Source: Ophryocystis elektroscirrha (Eukaryota; Apicomplexa; Conoidasida; Neogregarinorida; Ophryocystidae). From it: DNA of 64,000 bases. The translations under genes were made by a program, and so were the position numbers. A model generated the notes under the pieces. That model did not search any database, was not told where the DNA came from, and worked only from the letters and a program-made list of their open reading frames with translations. Numbering within the stretch: the stretch's first letter is position 1; each line of letters begins with the position of its first letter. This document shows positions 48,621-61,232 of the stretch, piece after piece. The stretch lies in NCBI GenBank assembly GCA_030141585.1, contig JAQIFP010000014.1:28350-92349 (forward strand), given 5' to 3'.

Positions 48621-49989
48621 TTATTCAAATTTAATAACTTTGACTTCAAGAGAATCGATTTCAACCAAAATAAGACTAGAAGAGTGAAGATTATCGTTTG
48701 TAAATTTCGGAATGCAAAGAGCGAGAGGTCCAGTGTTATTAGGCTCATTACTCCATACATTTTTTTTAGCATTCCAGTATTTATAATCTAACGTATCGTG
48801 ATTTCCGGAAAAATAGACGTGTGGAGCATCTTGCTCAGTAATTACAAATGGATCATTTTCAACAAAAGGATAACATCTATGAAAACATCAAATAAAAAAG
48901 TTAATTACGCTAATGTATCCGGGGCAGTGGGACATATGCACTGAGCTTCGATTGTGAGAGTTAAAGCGTCTAATTTATTTCACTAAAAATTAGTGTATAT
49001 TAACCTATAGGTTTTTCAATTGAGGAAAATGCGATTATGTCTTTAATTGGTTGGCCCGAACTACCGATAAAATTTACCTATTGTTAAATTAAATACAATA
49101 AAGTTGGTAAAAATAAACTTAAAGTCTTAGATTTATGGCTTAAGTTACTAAATGAAATAAATTTTATGCATCCATCAATTTATTTAATAATTATGGTAAC
49201 TATTAAATTTGAATCTTTATTATAATACTAAAAGCAATATATTGGTGCACATAGGGAATAAGCAAAAATTCATATAATTCGATTAGCTAATTTAACCTAT
49301 ATAGGATTTATTCACACAAAATTGTTAGATTATTACATCATCAATAGAAAATTTATACGGATTCGTAATAGATTGAAATGATTTAAAATATTTGGATTTG
49401 GGGAACATTAATGGATGTATAGGTTGCTGTGGAATAAGGTAGTTAGTCGGGTCATTTTCGCCTATTTATTGAGTACTAAAAAACTTATAGAAATTACCAG
49501 GAACTAAGTCTATGTTTATAGATGCTGTTAATTGTGCAAAGTATGTATCAGCATCATTTAATATCCTGACTTATAATCGGTATTGCAAAGTTTACTTTAC
49601 AGGTGTAACTGATGAAACCTTATCTATTGAATCAATATTGTTTTGGTCAAGTGGGTTTGACATCGTTGAGCCAATTACGATCAATCGAACTATTTTTTTA
49701 TTAATATCATCAGATCCTCTAAAAATTAAAAAAGTATTCTTTTTATTACAAATTTATGCCAATGAGAAATTCTTGTAATCTTAATAGCGCAGCATGATTT
49801 ACTTTTTTACTATTAAATCCTAGATCTTATTCAAAAATGAGTTTATGAAAATAATCAGGTAAATATGCAATGCACTGAATATATTCAAGTTTCATTAAAT
49901 TTGGTTATTCAATCTCTTGAACAAGATGACATTTTAGATAACACTATTATCTCTCTCTACTGTGCTGTATAAATCAATTTTAATATCTG

Positions 49990-50027
<38 letters not shown>

Positions 50028-50908
50028 CTTATGTATTTACATGTATATAATTATGTATATATATGTGTATATATATACATATATACACATATACATGGAT
50101 ATATAAGTACCTATAAAGATATATATGTATATACATGTATATGCACATATATATATATATATACATAAAATCTTTTAAACGTTATTATTTGTACTATTTT
50201 TGTTATAAATGATATTTTAGAGCTAATATGCACTTATTATAGGTCAATGTAATACCCGATACAAAAGCTATGTATTTAGATGTAGCAGTTGTATTAACAA
50301 TAGGCTTTGGAAGAAGTACTCCTGGTAAGGTCCAATCAATAACTTCAAAATGGCCCGTTGACGTACGACATCCAGTAACCGCTATGACCTTACATATTAT
50401 AAAAATTATCAGCAAAATAATTACCAATCCAGTAATCAACACATCAACTGGGAGAGGTTTAACTGCAGTTATTGAATTTATGAGTAAAATTCGAACAGTA
50501 TCATCTTCTAAGTATAGTAAATCAGAATTGCTCAAGTAACTTTTTGTAGCTGTCTTGAAATGTATACACATAAGCAAACTTTTGTTTGTATCAATACCTC
50601 AATATCAAGATCTTTGGTGTATTCTTTTAGTACAGAAGGCTTCAGAGCCATATCCTTATATAAAATACCAATTATAGTACAGTATTCTCTCTAAGATAAA
50701 ATTATTAGTATTAGAATAATTTGAAAATATTCTTTTTTACTAGGAATTTCGAGCTTTGTCCGACGTCTCTTATTTTTTTAAGTAGTGGGAATTTATGTAG
50801 ACAATTTGTTTCATACGTTTGAGCTAATCTGTTTACTAGTTGATGATAACGACAAAAATATAGTTGACAATATTGTTGAGAATATGTTTGACTTCCTAAA
50901 ACAAACAT
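48621..50908 (-). CDS. POLD2: DNA polymerase delta small (B) subunit
   Basis: Regulatory subunit of replicative DNA polymerase delta, with an OB fold and an inactive calcineurin-like phosphoesterase domain. Start ATG 50908-50906 ('[20 protein letters not shown]'). Then '[20 protein letters not shown]', '[15 protein letters not shown]', '[19 protein letters not shown]', '[19 protein letters not shown]', 'INIDLVPG', '[20 protein letters not shown]', '[20 protein letters not shown]', '[10 protein letters not shown]' spliced to '[20 protein letters not shown]' and 'VYFSGN'. Introns of 31-44 nt are frequent. Stop TAA 48623-48621. The stretch between 'AFVSG' (about 50245) and 'SDDINKK' (about 49710), expected to code some 30 residues, could not be resolved; it also contains the TA-repeat intron. 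Confidence 0.88.
49987..50165. repeat. TA/TATACA repeat block in POLD2 intron
   Basis: (TA)n at 49994-50022 followed by alternating TATATG/TACATA units, with several inverted-repeat-like stretches; within the unresolved intron region of the POLD2 gene. Confidence 0.8.
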
Positions 50909-51480
50909 CTGCGAAAGATTCTGTACTTCAATTTAAATATGTTGAGCTTTTTACTTTGTATGTGCAATCAGGACGAACTATGCTTTTTACACATTCTTGC
51001 TGATTATACACATTTTTGTGTATTGAAAAATTGTTCAAAAGTTTGCAATATGCCATTAATTCTCTGTTGCAGCAGATTTTCACCAAGAGGCAGGAGCATT
51101 TAACACGATGCTATTAAATTATCAATTGATTAAAGTTTATTTGTTAAATTATTAATTATAATGAAAAAATATAAATTTACGTTATTTTGAATAATACTTA
51201 TAATTTCTAATTAAAATTGACAAAAAAATTAAATGTATAATATTGACGAAGTTACTTAACTAAGGTTTATTATATAAATTTTTTTTTTTCTTATTATACA
51301 GCATATTTAGTTAAATTAATAAATATATTTCTTGAGATAACAATTTGAGAAATTATTATGTTAAATATTATTAATAACAATTTTTCGTTTTATTGGTTTT
51401 TTTTGAATAATTACAATTTGTTTCATAAGTGGATATACACGTGCACGCAATATTTAATTTAGGACATTCAATAATTAACA
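50909..51480. promoter_or_regulatory. Divergent intergenic region, POLD2 / small helical protein
   Basis: 572 bp between divergent starts. T-runs near 51280-51290 and 51400. No exon seen; the plus ORF at 50785-51003 is antisense to POLD2 exon 1. Confidence 0.4.
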
Positions 51481-51819
51481 ATGATGGAAAAAACAAAAAA
51501 CTCATTTAAAGATAATTACCATGCATTTATGCATAAGTTAGAAGAGATGTATCATTCAAGTGGAGCAGATGCTGCCTATGAAAGCGTTGAGAATTTTTTT
51601 GATAGACAAAAGTCTGAATTTGAGCGATACATGCAATCGGAAGAAGGAGCTAATCATACTGAAGAAATGAAACAATGGGCAGAAAATATGAGAAATAAAA
51701 TATCCGGAGCATCAAAAGAGCGTCAAAAAGAAATGTCTGACTTTGTTGATCGTGTTCAACGTTTCACAAAGCAGAAAGAGCATGAAGCTAAAGCATCCGC
51801 TAATAAGCATAATTTATAA
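51481..51819 (+). CDS. Small charged alpha-helical protein, 112 aa
   Basis: Not recognised. Single exon beginning Met-Met (start 51481 or 51484). The protein is nearly all predicted helix, highly charged (Glu/Lys/Arg), without Pro and Cys in the body: 'FMHKLEEMYHSSGADAAYES', 'FFDRQKSEFERYMQSEEG', 'MKQWAENMRNKISGASKERQ', 'MSDFVDRVQRFTKQKEHEAK'. The hydrophobic periodicity fits amphipathic helices of a lipid-surface or coiled-coil protein. The stop lies 53 bp from the convergent gene's stop. It stands out as a compact, intronless, well-coded gene. Confidence 0.75.
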   Translation: MMEKTKNSFKDNYHAFMHKLEEMYHSSGADAAYESVENFFDRQKSEFERYMQSEEGANHTEEMKQWAENMRNKISGASKERQKEMSDFVDRVQRFTKQKEHEAKASANKHNL

Positions 51820-51872
51820 TTTTCTTTTTATAACTTTAGAAAAATAGGTAGATAGAATTTTTTTCTTTACTT

Positions 51873-54800
51873 TCATAATCCAACTTCATCTAAGAAATTT
51901 GTATCTTTCAACTTGTTGTTCATGGAGTTAAGTACAGCAAAGTAATCACTAAGTTCATCATTATAATCGGGTAAGAGATTATTTGAGGGAGTACCAATTA
52001 AACCTTCATCAGCATTTGTACAAATTTGGTTATCCTTTGATATTGTATCTTCATTTTTATTTATATTGTCCGATGTTATTTGTTCATAAGGCTTTTCGGA
52101 GCTTATATTGTCATGCAAAATATTATTCAGATTATCAATTTCCGCACCATTGAAATCATTAGGACTAGTAATTTCTTCAATATGCATTTCTGTTGTGTTC
52201 TCAGCTAATAAAGAACTGTTGCTACTTGAGTTTGTTAGTTTCGTATCTTCAATTTCTTCTTTACTGTCAATCATTACATCGATTTCATGTTCACTTTTTA
52301 CTGATAAAATATTATCAACAAATGGTTGTTGATAATCTTGAATTATAGAGTTATCATTTACTGATTCTAAATCATTCGATTTTTCCACTGTATTTGCATC
52401 AGTTGCAACTTTATTATCGTGTGCTGCCACGTTATTTATATTATTTGTTTTCAAATAATATAAATTGCTTGATTTTTCTTCAACATCTTAAAAAAACATA
52501 AAAATTATTTATGATAAAATTTTGTATGAAGTTAGCTCAAACAATAAATTGTATTTAATCACGTAGTTAAATATAAATATTTGTAACTCTTTAAAAAAAA
52601 CGATTAAAATATAACCAATTGTATTTGAAATATTCCCATATATTTCTAGGTATATATTACAATATAGTGAAACCATTAATTAAGTATAATAACGATATAT
52701 CTAGTTTTGGTCATAACAAATTTACATGTCGGGTTTTGCTTTAAAATCTGTATGACTTAAAGTTTCATAATACATCAAAAAATAGCTATTTGCTTTTATG
52801 TATACTTATTACTATAATCAAATAAATAATGAATATACAGAATTACTATTATTATGATTTTATGACTATGAACTATTTATTTATTTAGCAGTGAAAATTA
52901 TATACATAAAATTTGTTGATAAATATTTCTAAATTACCTTCCTGATTTTTTGGAACAAATATATCTGGGATGATCTCTACGGTAGATTTTAATTTTTCAT
53001 TGGTACATAAATTAATCAATGAAAAATTTATTTCAAATTTTTCTTGGGAGGGGATGTACACAATTAAATTGTATATAACTGAAGCAATTTCCTTTAACTC
53101 TGCTTTATTTTGATAGACGTTTAGATTACTTGAAGAGTTTTTTTTTTGAAGGAGAATTTGTATTAAAGATAGAATATCCATTAATATAAATTCAAAAAAT
53201 GCAGGGTGAGCTAATTTAATTTGATAAATAATAAGTTTTACTAACTTTTAAGCAACTCTAGCAATAAAGAGCAAGCAGCACAAAACCTGGCGTCGTCAAG
53301 CTTCGTTACAACATTGAGATCAATAAATCTGTATGATATGGTGGCCTCTATTAATTTTACTTTTTAATTCTTGTAATAATTAATTTTAATAGGAAAGGAA
53401 AGTTATTGATAGAACACCATTCAACATAAGTTTTGTACAGCGATTCAAAGTCAAGTTTGTTTGCAAAAATCTTTATAATGTCCTCATCGTTCACTTTCAT
53501 CATTAGATTTTTTGAGTTTATTGCAACACCATCTCCTTCTACTAACGATAATATGTAAAAAGGAATAAATTGTTTATTATCAATAGTGTTTTCGAACCAT
53601 TGGTGTATTTGTAAAAGAGAGGATGAGAGAAATAAGTGACCTTTTAGAAAAGACTCATTTTGAATATTTTCAAATTTAATGATATTTATAATTTCGTATA
53701 CTTTTTGACAATATATGAGGAAATATGCTTTGGGAACCCTGCATATCAATTATGTAAAAAATCTATTAATAGATGTATAGATTTAACAAAAGAATCTGAA
53801 TTACCTTTCACTCAAGCGATGCATGTAATTTACTAAACATTCAAAACACTTAATCAAACATTTCGATATTATTTTATCAGGGTTGAAATCCATTTCCATT
53901 ATGTACTCTACTGTTTTCATATAGTTGTCTAGTAAGGAACATAGAGTATCCAATGCAGTGATTAAAAGATATTTTTGTAACTTAGGTTTTTTTTGAGGAT
54001 TGTCATAAAAGGCTAATAATAACAAATCTAGAAAATGAACTAAATTGTTCAATTTTCTTAAAGAGGCGATAAGAACCGGTTCTTCTTTTTTACACAATAA
54101 ACTCAAACCTATACATTTTTTAGTATAATAAACGTATATATGACATGATAAATGTAATTTTATAATTTTTTACTTTTTTCTATATCCTCAACACATTGCT
54201 GATTGTAAATGTACCAAAGATCGTAATCACTATCATTTATAATATCGATTAATTGAAGCATTAATTTCTGAAATTATATTTTATTTAAATAATTGCAAAA
54301 ATTACCACTATATTGACTAAGCTGTATATTGCATAATAATATTATTACCCCATTTTGAGGCCATTCATAGTTTAATAGCATATCATAGAGTTTGCTCAAG
54401 ATAGATTGCAGGTTTTCTCTTGTAAGCTTTAATGTCTTTATCACATCAACTGCTAATAATAAAATATGGGAAATCTGCAAATCAACATTTTTAAGCAATT
54501 TTTACAAAAAATAATAAAAAATTAATATAAATATAATTTAAGGTATAAATATTATACGTACGTATTTGTGTCAGAGATATGTTTTTAAATACAATATACA
54601 TTGTATAAAATACAGGCCTCTAAAAAATAAAATTTGTAAGTTAATAATGAATTAACATATACTAGTATTGTGCATAAAAAACAAACTCACCAAAGAAAAT
54701 ATCGGTATGTCAATTTGGACTAAATTAGCAGTAATTGTTTGAGCGAAATTTATTAGACAATCAATAGTCTCTATACGCAATTGCTCCGTTTTTTTATATA

Positions 54801-55104
54801 ATACAGCTTTGTTTAATTCAACTTGATCGTAATATTTGATAAGCATATTTATTGAGTGAGCGGCTTTAATACATTTAAAAATATATATTTCAAACGGACA
54901 CGTTACATTTTGCAAAACTTTCAACAACTCAAACCACATATGCTGTACTTCATTGGAAATATCTTCTGGTCGTTTATTGTTCGATATTTTGATGTAATTT
55001 TCAATAATCACATCAAAATCGCTACAATTTAAAAAAATATCATTGGTTATATTATTTGGAATTATTGAATTATCTTTAATTAAATTATTTACAATTTCGC
55101 TCAT
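51873..55104 (-). CDS. Large helical-repeat protein with acidic low-complexity tail
   Basis: Not firmly recognised. Start ATG 55104-55102 ('MSEIVNNLIKDNSIIPNNIT'). Eight or more exons encode about 800 residues of amphipathic helices, e.g. 'EQLRIETIDCLINFAQTITA', 'LRKLNNLVHFLDLLLLAFYD', 'YLLITALDTLCSLLDNYMKT', 'AYFLIYCQKVYEIINIIKFE', 'RFIDLNVVTKLDDARFCAAC' then 'SLLLELLK'. This has the look of a HEAT/ARM-type solenoid, possibly a karyopherin-like transport receptor, but no diagnostic motif is visible. The last two exons (52491-51873) add an Asn/Asp/Glu/Ser-rich acidic tail ending 'LSDYFAVLNSMNNKLKD'; they are joined in phase through 'VPKNQE/DVEEKSSN' over an intron of about 440 nt, so a separate gene for the tail is less likely. 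Exon joins between 53181 and 54500 are approximate. Confidence 0.6.
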
Positions 55105-55368
55105 TTTTATAATTTTACAGCATTTTATCTGTTATTAGGAGAAACGAATATTAGTTTTTGTTTTCTTCGTTATTATACGTTAAATACTTTGATACAAAAT
55201 AAAATGTTGCACAGAAAAATATAGATATAAAGTCTGATAAACAATAAATAAAAAAAAAAACCTCAGATAATCAGATCTTGAATCACAAATTATTATAAAT
55301 TTAGCTTTGGAAATAGTCGTAGAGTATTTTTATAGACTCTATAAATCAATTATTGATTATATAGAAAA

Positions 55369-56757
55369 TTACATGGCACATAAGTCTTCAAAAGGCAATT
55401 TCTCAGAGTGAACTCCAGCAACGACTTCAGCTACATTTCTGTTAATATACGCTTAAATTCTAAATTAAAGATTACACAACGCAGCAAGGCTCATTTCGGT
55501 GAGTTATTAGAATGTCATCAGGTTTAAACTGGTTATTTTTGAACTTGAAACTTTGTTTCATTTCAAAGTGAGTTTTCACATATTTGCTACTAGGATGATT
55601 GGGTCTAATACTGCACCAAGGGGAATCTAGTCATTTATAAAAAGAAATAGAATTAACCTGTTTCAAAATGTATACGATCAAGAGGCAGTTGGGACACTAA
55701 TTTCAAACTATCCTCTGTTCTTATTGAACATCCATTTAAACCTAAATGAGAAAAATATTTGAACTTCAAGCATTTCATACCAATATCGAGTCCCAAATCA
55801 AGCAATTCTTTACTCTCTTCACAAGTTCCCGTAAAAGAGTGAACAACTCCTCCAACGTTCTCCCATAAATGCTTATATTTTATAAGTAAGCCTGAAAATC
55901 GCCATTTGCTAAACGTGCAAATAAACTAATAAATTATTATTATCAATAAAAAATTTATCGAAAAATGATATTTTACTCTTAAAATCGTTATGAGCTGCTC
56001 TTGAATGAAGAAATAAAGGAAGTTTTAACTTTGAACATAAAAACTCTAATTGAGATTCAAAGTATCTAAATTGTAAAGTATTATTGATTATTGCGTTACT
56101 TTAATTGGACATCCTTTGGACTATACTGTAAACGGTCATAATCTGTAAAAATACATTATAATGCATTTGAAAAATAAATTAATTATTATTAATAAAACTA
56201 GATTATATATATATAAATATGTATTACCTAATCCTATTTCCCCTATTGCAACAATACGGTCCAAATTGTCTTTAGCAAAATCTACAAGATCATCTTTTAT
56301 ATTGTCCCATTTTCCCTCCAAAAGCTAATATTATGTAATTAGTTATATATATATATATATATTTTACGTTTGTCCTCGTTGGATGATACCCCACCGTGCA
56401 GAATAAATATTTTTTGTCAGGATCTGAAAATAAGTATGGTTAATCATAGTTATTGTTATTACCGTATTTTTCGCAGATATCAATAACCTCTTTTAACTCC
56501 TCCAGTGATCCAGACACAGCAATTATTTTTTTTACAGAGTATTTTTGAGCTCGAGTGAGAACGCTATAAAGCTAATTTGTTTAAAAAGAAAAATATTACA
56601 CGTCCAAATCCGGGCTGTGAGTCTGTTTTTCATAATAAATGCCCTTAACTTGAGATTTAACAACATAAGCCAACCTTAAACTAAAATTTGATAATAAATA
56701 ATAAGTATTTAAGAGTACTTTAGAATCTTGTAGATTAGCAGCGATGTCTATAAACAT
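55369..56757 (-). CDS. TATDN1: TatD-family deoxyribonuclease
   Basis: Metal-dependent DNase of the TatD family (TIM barrel). Start ATG 56757-56755: 'MFIDIAANLQDSK', then a probable 6-nt exon F-K, then 'GIYYEKQTHSPDLD'. Further landmarks: 'YSVKKIIAVSGSLEELKEVI', 'TVGYHPTRTN', 'IVAIGEIGLDYDRLQYSPKD', 'LPLFLHSRAAHNDF', 'GGVVHSFTGTCEESKELLDL', 'RIHFETDSPWCSIRPNHPSS', 'HRNEPCCVV'. Metal ligands of the family are present: Glu of GEIGLD, His of FLHSR, His of VVHSF, Asp of ETDSPW; the N-terminal ligand pair is reduced to D-I-A-A-N where many have H-x-H (TATDN1-type proteins also start 'FIDIGANLTD'). Eleven or so introns, mostly 30-38 nt. Stop TAA 55371-55369. Confidence 0.92.
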
Positions 56758-56907
56758 TATTGTATACCGTCACAAATAGCTAAATACAAAAATTGCTTTT
56801 TAATTATTTTAATAATTTAAGAAAAAAGTTACAAGTGTATAATATATACTTATAAATATATGTTTAGTATGAACATGTAATAATTATGTCTCTATTTAAA
56901 GATCACT

Positions 56908-59403
56908 TTATTTTTCTGTAGGTAAGAAGGGGGGAGGAGGAGGTGGAGGTCGCACAAAATGAAAATTTGAAGTATTTTGAGGATTATTCAAAAGTGATTT
57001 TGTTTTTTTATTGGCTGCTTCTACTAAATTGTTCTCAAAATCCATCTGATTATTTAAAAAATATATTATTAGCCTAATACCAATATTATAGGAGGAATTT
57101 CACACGTTGAATATATTTTACATAACCGTAATTGAACAAATTTTGAAAGCTCAGTATATATTAACTAAGAAATTGCAGTTATTGGTTGACTTACTGCACA
57201 TGTTAATATCAAAGAATCTGAAACGCATTCTACTAAATTGAAAGAATGCTTTAATTTATAATCACGATATTTTATTAAGGATGTGTTAAAAGTTGGTTGG
57301 GCTGAAGCAAAATCTATTAATAAATTTATAACTTCATTAAAAAATGTTGTAATATCTCTAAGCATAAAATTGAAGTATTAGAAAATATTTACTGAGTTAT
57401 GACACTTGCAAGTGACACCATAGGGAATTCTTGTAATTCATTGAGCAAGTAAAAAACCCAATTTACAATAATGCTCTGTTTATATATAACTTTTCAATTA
57501 TATAAATATAAGTATAATAATTATTACTGTAATCTTATAATTATTATAATTTATTGTATAATTAATATAATTACTGTCATATGAACTTTTATTTTGATTA
57601 TTGAAATGAGTATAATAGTATATATTTTACAAATAAAAATTTAAATGTATATATATATTATCAGATACCATAATAGGTAGATTGGTTATATAAGAACAAA
57701 TATTTGGTAATGCTGTGTAATTTAATTTGGACTCAGTATTATTTGGAGTTGAAATATTTTCTATGATCAAATTTTTCTTCCTACATAAAGTAAGTGCATG
57801 ATAAGTAAATTTGATATATTTCAATTCTATTACACGTGTTGCTTAGCAGACTCCAAAATAATTTTAACGTATCTCCATGAATACTCGAATATAAACGAAT
57901 CAGCTACTATGAAGCAATTAGCTTGGAAAGAATCGAAGTATAGTAATGTTTTTTGTATTTCGTTATAAATTAAGTAAAGGTCTTGGAAATTTATTGATGC
58001 ATTTATGGTTTTTATAGACGAGATTAAGGATAAATACCACCGAATCTGAATGTATTTAGTCAACTAATTATCATTTTCTATAAATTGTATCAAATTTATA
58101 ATTTTAAAAACTATAACACCCGCTCAAATCAATTTGATATTGTAATCTATTGTATAGATTTAATTATCTAAGCTGAATTACTTCATTTGATATCCATAAC
58201 TGAGCATCTTCATTCATTTCAAATAATGAAAGCAAACTTGATCCATAATGAAATAATGTTCCTCGCAATAATTCACTTGCTTCCAGTATTAATCTAATTA
58301 AAATATAAGCTTTAAAACATTTGTACCCGCTTAAATCATTATTGGAATTTATTAGTTGAGATCGTTTAACTTCAAACAATTTGAGAGGTTTTTGAATAAC
58401 TTTCTCAGGTACATTTAGTGAAAAATTTACAAAGCTCGCAGCAAAACTGTTATTTAAGCATTCTAATGCACTAAATGTATATTTATATATAAAAAACCTA
58501 CTTAATAATTTCTGCTGCAATTACTACAATATGTATATTGATATTTGCAATATATTGATTTACTAAATTGATCAAGCACTCTTTAATAAATTGGCGAAAA
58601 AACCCAAGATATTCAGTATTGCACACATTTTTTGATAGTATCTGCAGTTAATGTTTAAAAAATTTGCTATGCAATAAATTAAGAGCTTTATTTAAACACA
58701 TAAAACAATATCAGTTAATATGTTATGTATGTATATTTGTATGCGCTAAATATTATAAATTATGAAATTAATTAAACAATACCTGACTCAAAATATTAAG
58801 AGATTCAAGAACCATAAAAAAATGCTTGTCTTTGGCTTTCTTCAACAGAATTTCTTTAACATTTAATATCTAAGAACTTGTATATTAAAAGTTCAACTAA
58901 TAATTTACTATGTAATAATTGAAACTGTTCAGCTTAAAATGGTTTATGATTGTTTGAACTTCATTATGCTGAATATTTAACTTGTTAAGAGCCTTTTAAT
59001 ATAATAACGAAAAATTCACGGCTTACATTTTTATCTTTTAAATAATTAGCATGTAGTTCTTGAAATTCAGAAATACATTGTGATGCATATTTCATCTATA
59101 ACTGAATTAAATACCATTATCCAACTTTTTCATGTATATTGTATATATATACAGCTTTTTCCTTTGATTTATTATCATATTCAAAAATAAAAGTTTCAAT
59201 TTTTTTATTGTGAACTTCTACTTCTTTATCTAATTCTTCCTGTATAATCATTGACAGTGTAAGTAAACACTAACAAGTACTCTTTGATTTTCTTCTAATG
59301 ACCTAGTACAAATCCCTAACAGAAACTTATCTAATTCATCGTCGAAATCATTTGTATTTAAATTAAAAAACCCCTTTAAATTATGTACACATATATTACT
59401 CAT
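56908..59403 (-). CDS. Coiled-coil/helical protein with C-terminal proline run
   Basis: Not firmly recognised. Start ATG 59403-59401 ('MSNICVHNLKGFFNLNTND'). Early exons form coiled-coil-like helices ('EELDKEVEVHNKKIETFIFE', 'MKYASQCISEFQELHANYLK', 'NIQHNEVQTIINHFK', 'ILNVKEILLKKAKDKHFFMV'), later ones a helical domain ('KCFKAYILIRLILEASELLR', 'GSSLLSLFEMNEDAQLWISN'). The last exon ends with seven consecutive prolines before 'FLPTEK', stop TAA 56910-56908. An N-terminal coiled coil followed by helical bundles is the layout of vesicle-tethering subunits (exocyst, COG, GARP), which I offer only as a candidate. More than ten exons; several joins are approximate. Confidence 0.55.
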
Positions 59404-59564
59404 GTTTTTGAATATTAACTGGAAAGCCAGTTAAGTTGTTGATAAAAATTAAGTCTAATTAAATAATTTGATATCTTTATTTGATAGTTTGAAAATGTTT
59501 TTTTATTTAACCCCAAACTTTTGATATAAAAAATCGATAAGTGGTATTATTTGAAGCCGAAAAT

Positions 59565-59965
59565 TTATGTTGCTAAAACTAGATTTAATTGTTCGTCCAA
59601 GTTATTGGGAATAATACACTGAAAAAATCTTAACGGTATAACGGGAATAGGCAACATTAAACGACCAACCCATGTATGTAAACGCTCTACTGTTCTCGCT
59701 TCAATCGCCTAATAACGTATGACTTTTAAACCTTTTCATAATTCTTTTATGTACAGTAACAGTGATATTATTAGTTCCGAACTTTGGTTTTACTTATTCT
59801 ACATCTAGGTCTTAACTTATTGTGAGTGCTACACTCAATTTAAAATTGATTGGGTAAATTCACATTATATTAAGGTAACTATAATACTACCACATATAAG
59901 ACCCATACAGCACATAATAATGTATTTGATTTCTATTTATCAAAAATACATAAATACACAAACTC

Positions 59966-60003
<38 letters not shown>

Positions 60004-60395
60004 TAGATAGATAATTATTTGTTATTATAATACTTATACGTTAATTACATTGAAATAACGGCGACCATCAATAAGCAATACACGGTATATTGTAGCGCAG
60101 TCAAAAACATCCCATACTAGACGCAGCATAAACAATAAATATACTTTACAGTTATTATTTTTACATAATAAGTCACGTTTGGCCCTTAAATGTTCTGTTA
60201 GTTTCTCAAACGCCTAGGTATACATATTTTCATTTAAAATTATATTCGGTGTTTATTTATAGAGAGTTCCAATTGATTTACCTCTATATATTCAGGATCG
60301 TTAATATTCAATGCTATTTCTATAATTATTTATGTATTAATCAGGCTTATAATACTTTGCTTGTCGGAGCCTTCTTTTGTGGGGCGAAAAAACAT
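59565..60395 (-). CDS. Unrecognised short protein, about 128 aa
   Basis: Not recognised. Four exons. Start ATG 60395-60393: 'MFFRPTKEGSDKQ', joined over a 36-nt intron to 'KIALNINDPEYIE', then 'AFEKLTEHLRAKRDLLCKNN' and 'VYLLFMLRLVWDVFDCATIY', then 'AIEARTVERLHTWVGRLMLP' and 'IPVIPLRFFQCIIPNNLDE'. The end is TAA 59567-59565. Mostly helical with an amphipathic hydrophobic middle but no convincing membrane span. It lies downstream of the cyclin gene on the same strand, after a gap of about 840 bp. Confidence 0.6.
59967..60000. repeat. (TA)n repeat
   Basis: About 16 TA units in a row, in an intron of the short unrecognised gene. Confidence 0.85.
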
Positions 60396-61232
60396 CAAGC
60401 AACTGTAGATTATTATAACCTTCAAACATGTGGATATTTAAAAAATTACTTGAGCTTGCAAAGAGGGACTGTATATAAGTAGCTGATGGGAGTGCAACCC
60501 AATGTCAGATAAGTACTGCACGAACCATAATTATAGAAATATCTGGTACTATTATTAGTCAATTAAATTAATCGATTATGTTTATAATCGTCGACCTTAT
60601 ATATAAGTTTAAAGTTATGAGAAGCATATTACTAGTTTTATTTTATTTGCTATTAAACAATCTCTTCATAAATTAACTATACTAACGTTTTAACTGCACG
60701 TATATTTATAATGATATGAATATGTATATATATATTCATAAATAGTAACGTTTTAACTGGTAAACATTGATAGTTAACAAACTAGCATACACCTTTTACC
60801 CATACTTAATGATTGTGAAAGTTCTTACGTGAGAAAAATTAACGACGTTATTTAAGTGAAGCAATTTTGCAACGGATAGATATGCGTCAATAAACCTTTA
60901 TAACATAATTCAAAATAAAAAAAAAAAATATCACCAGCAAGTAGTAGGAATCAACATCTTAAACTTCAAGGTGTTTAATACATTTTTTTCTAACTCTAAT
61001 AACTGATAAAATTGTACATTAACACATAGAAAAGCAAATAAATATTGAAACCTAATTATTTTCTGACTACTGTCTTATATATGTTACATATTTGTAACTA
61101 ATATAATTATTATAATATTCATATAATTATGTTTTTATGACAATATTATTATTATATTTCTACAATTCTAAAATTATACAATAAAATTACATTTTTATAA
61201 TTATAATTTTATAGTTATATTTTTTTGATTAA
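60396..61232. other. Intergenic spacer, cyclin / short unrecognised gene
   Basis: 837 bp between tandem minus genes. A plus ORF at 60249-60482 overlaps the neighbour and is antisense to it. A+T-rich; nothing recognised. Confidence 0.45.

Noticed and set aside
50270..51003. Plus ORFs at 50270-50539 and 50785-51003
   Set aside because: Both are exact antisense shadows of well-supported POLD2 exons on the minus strand.
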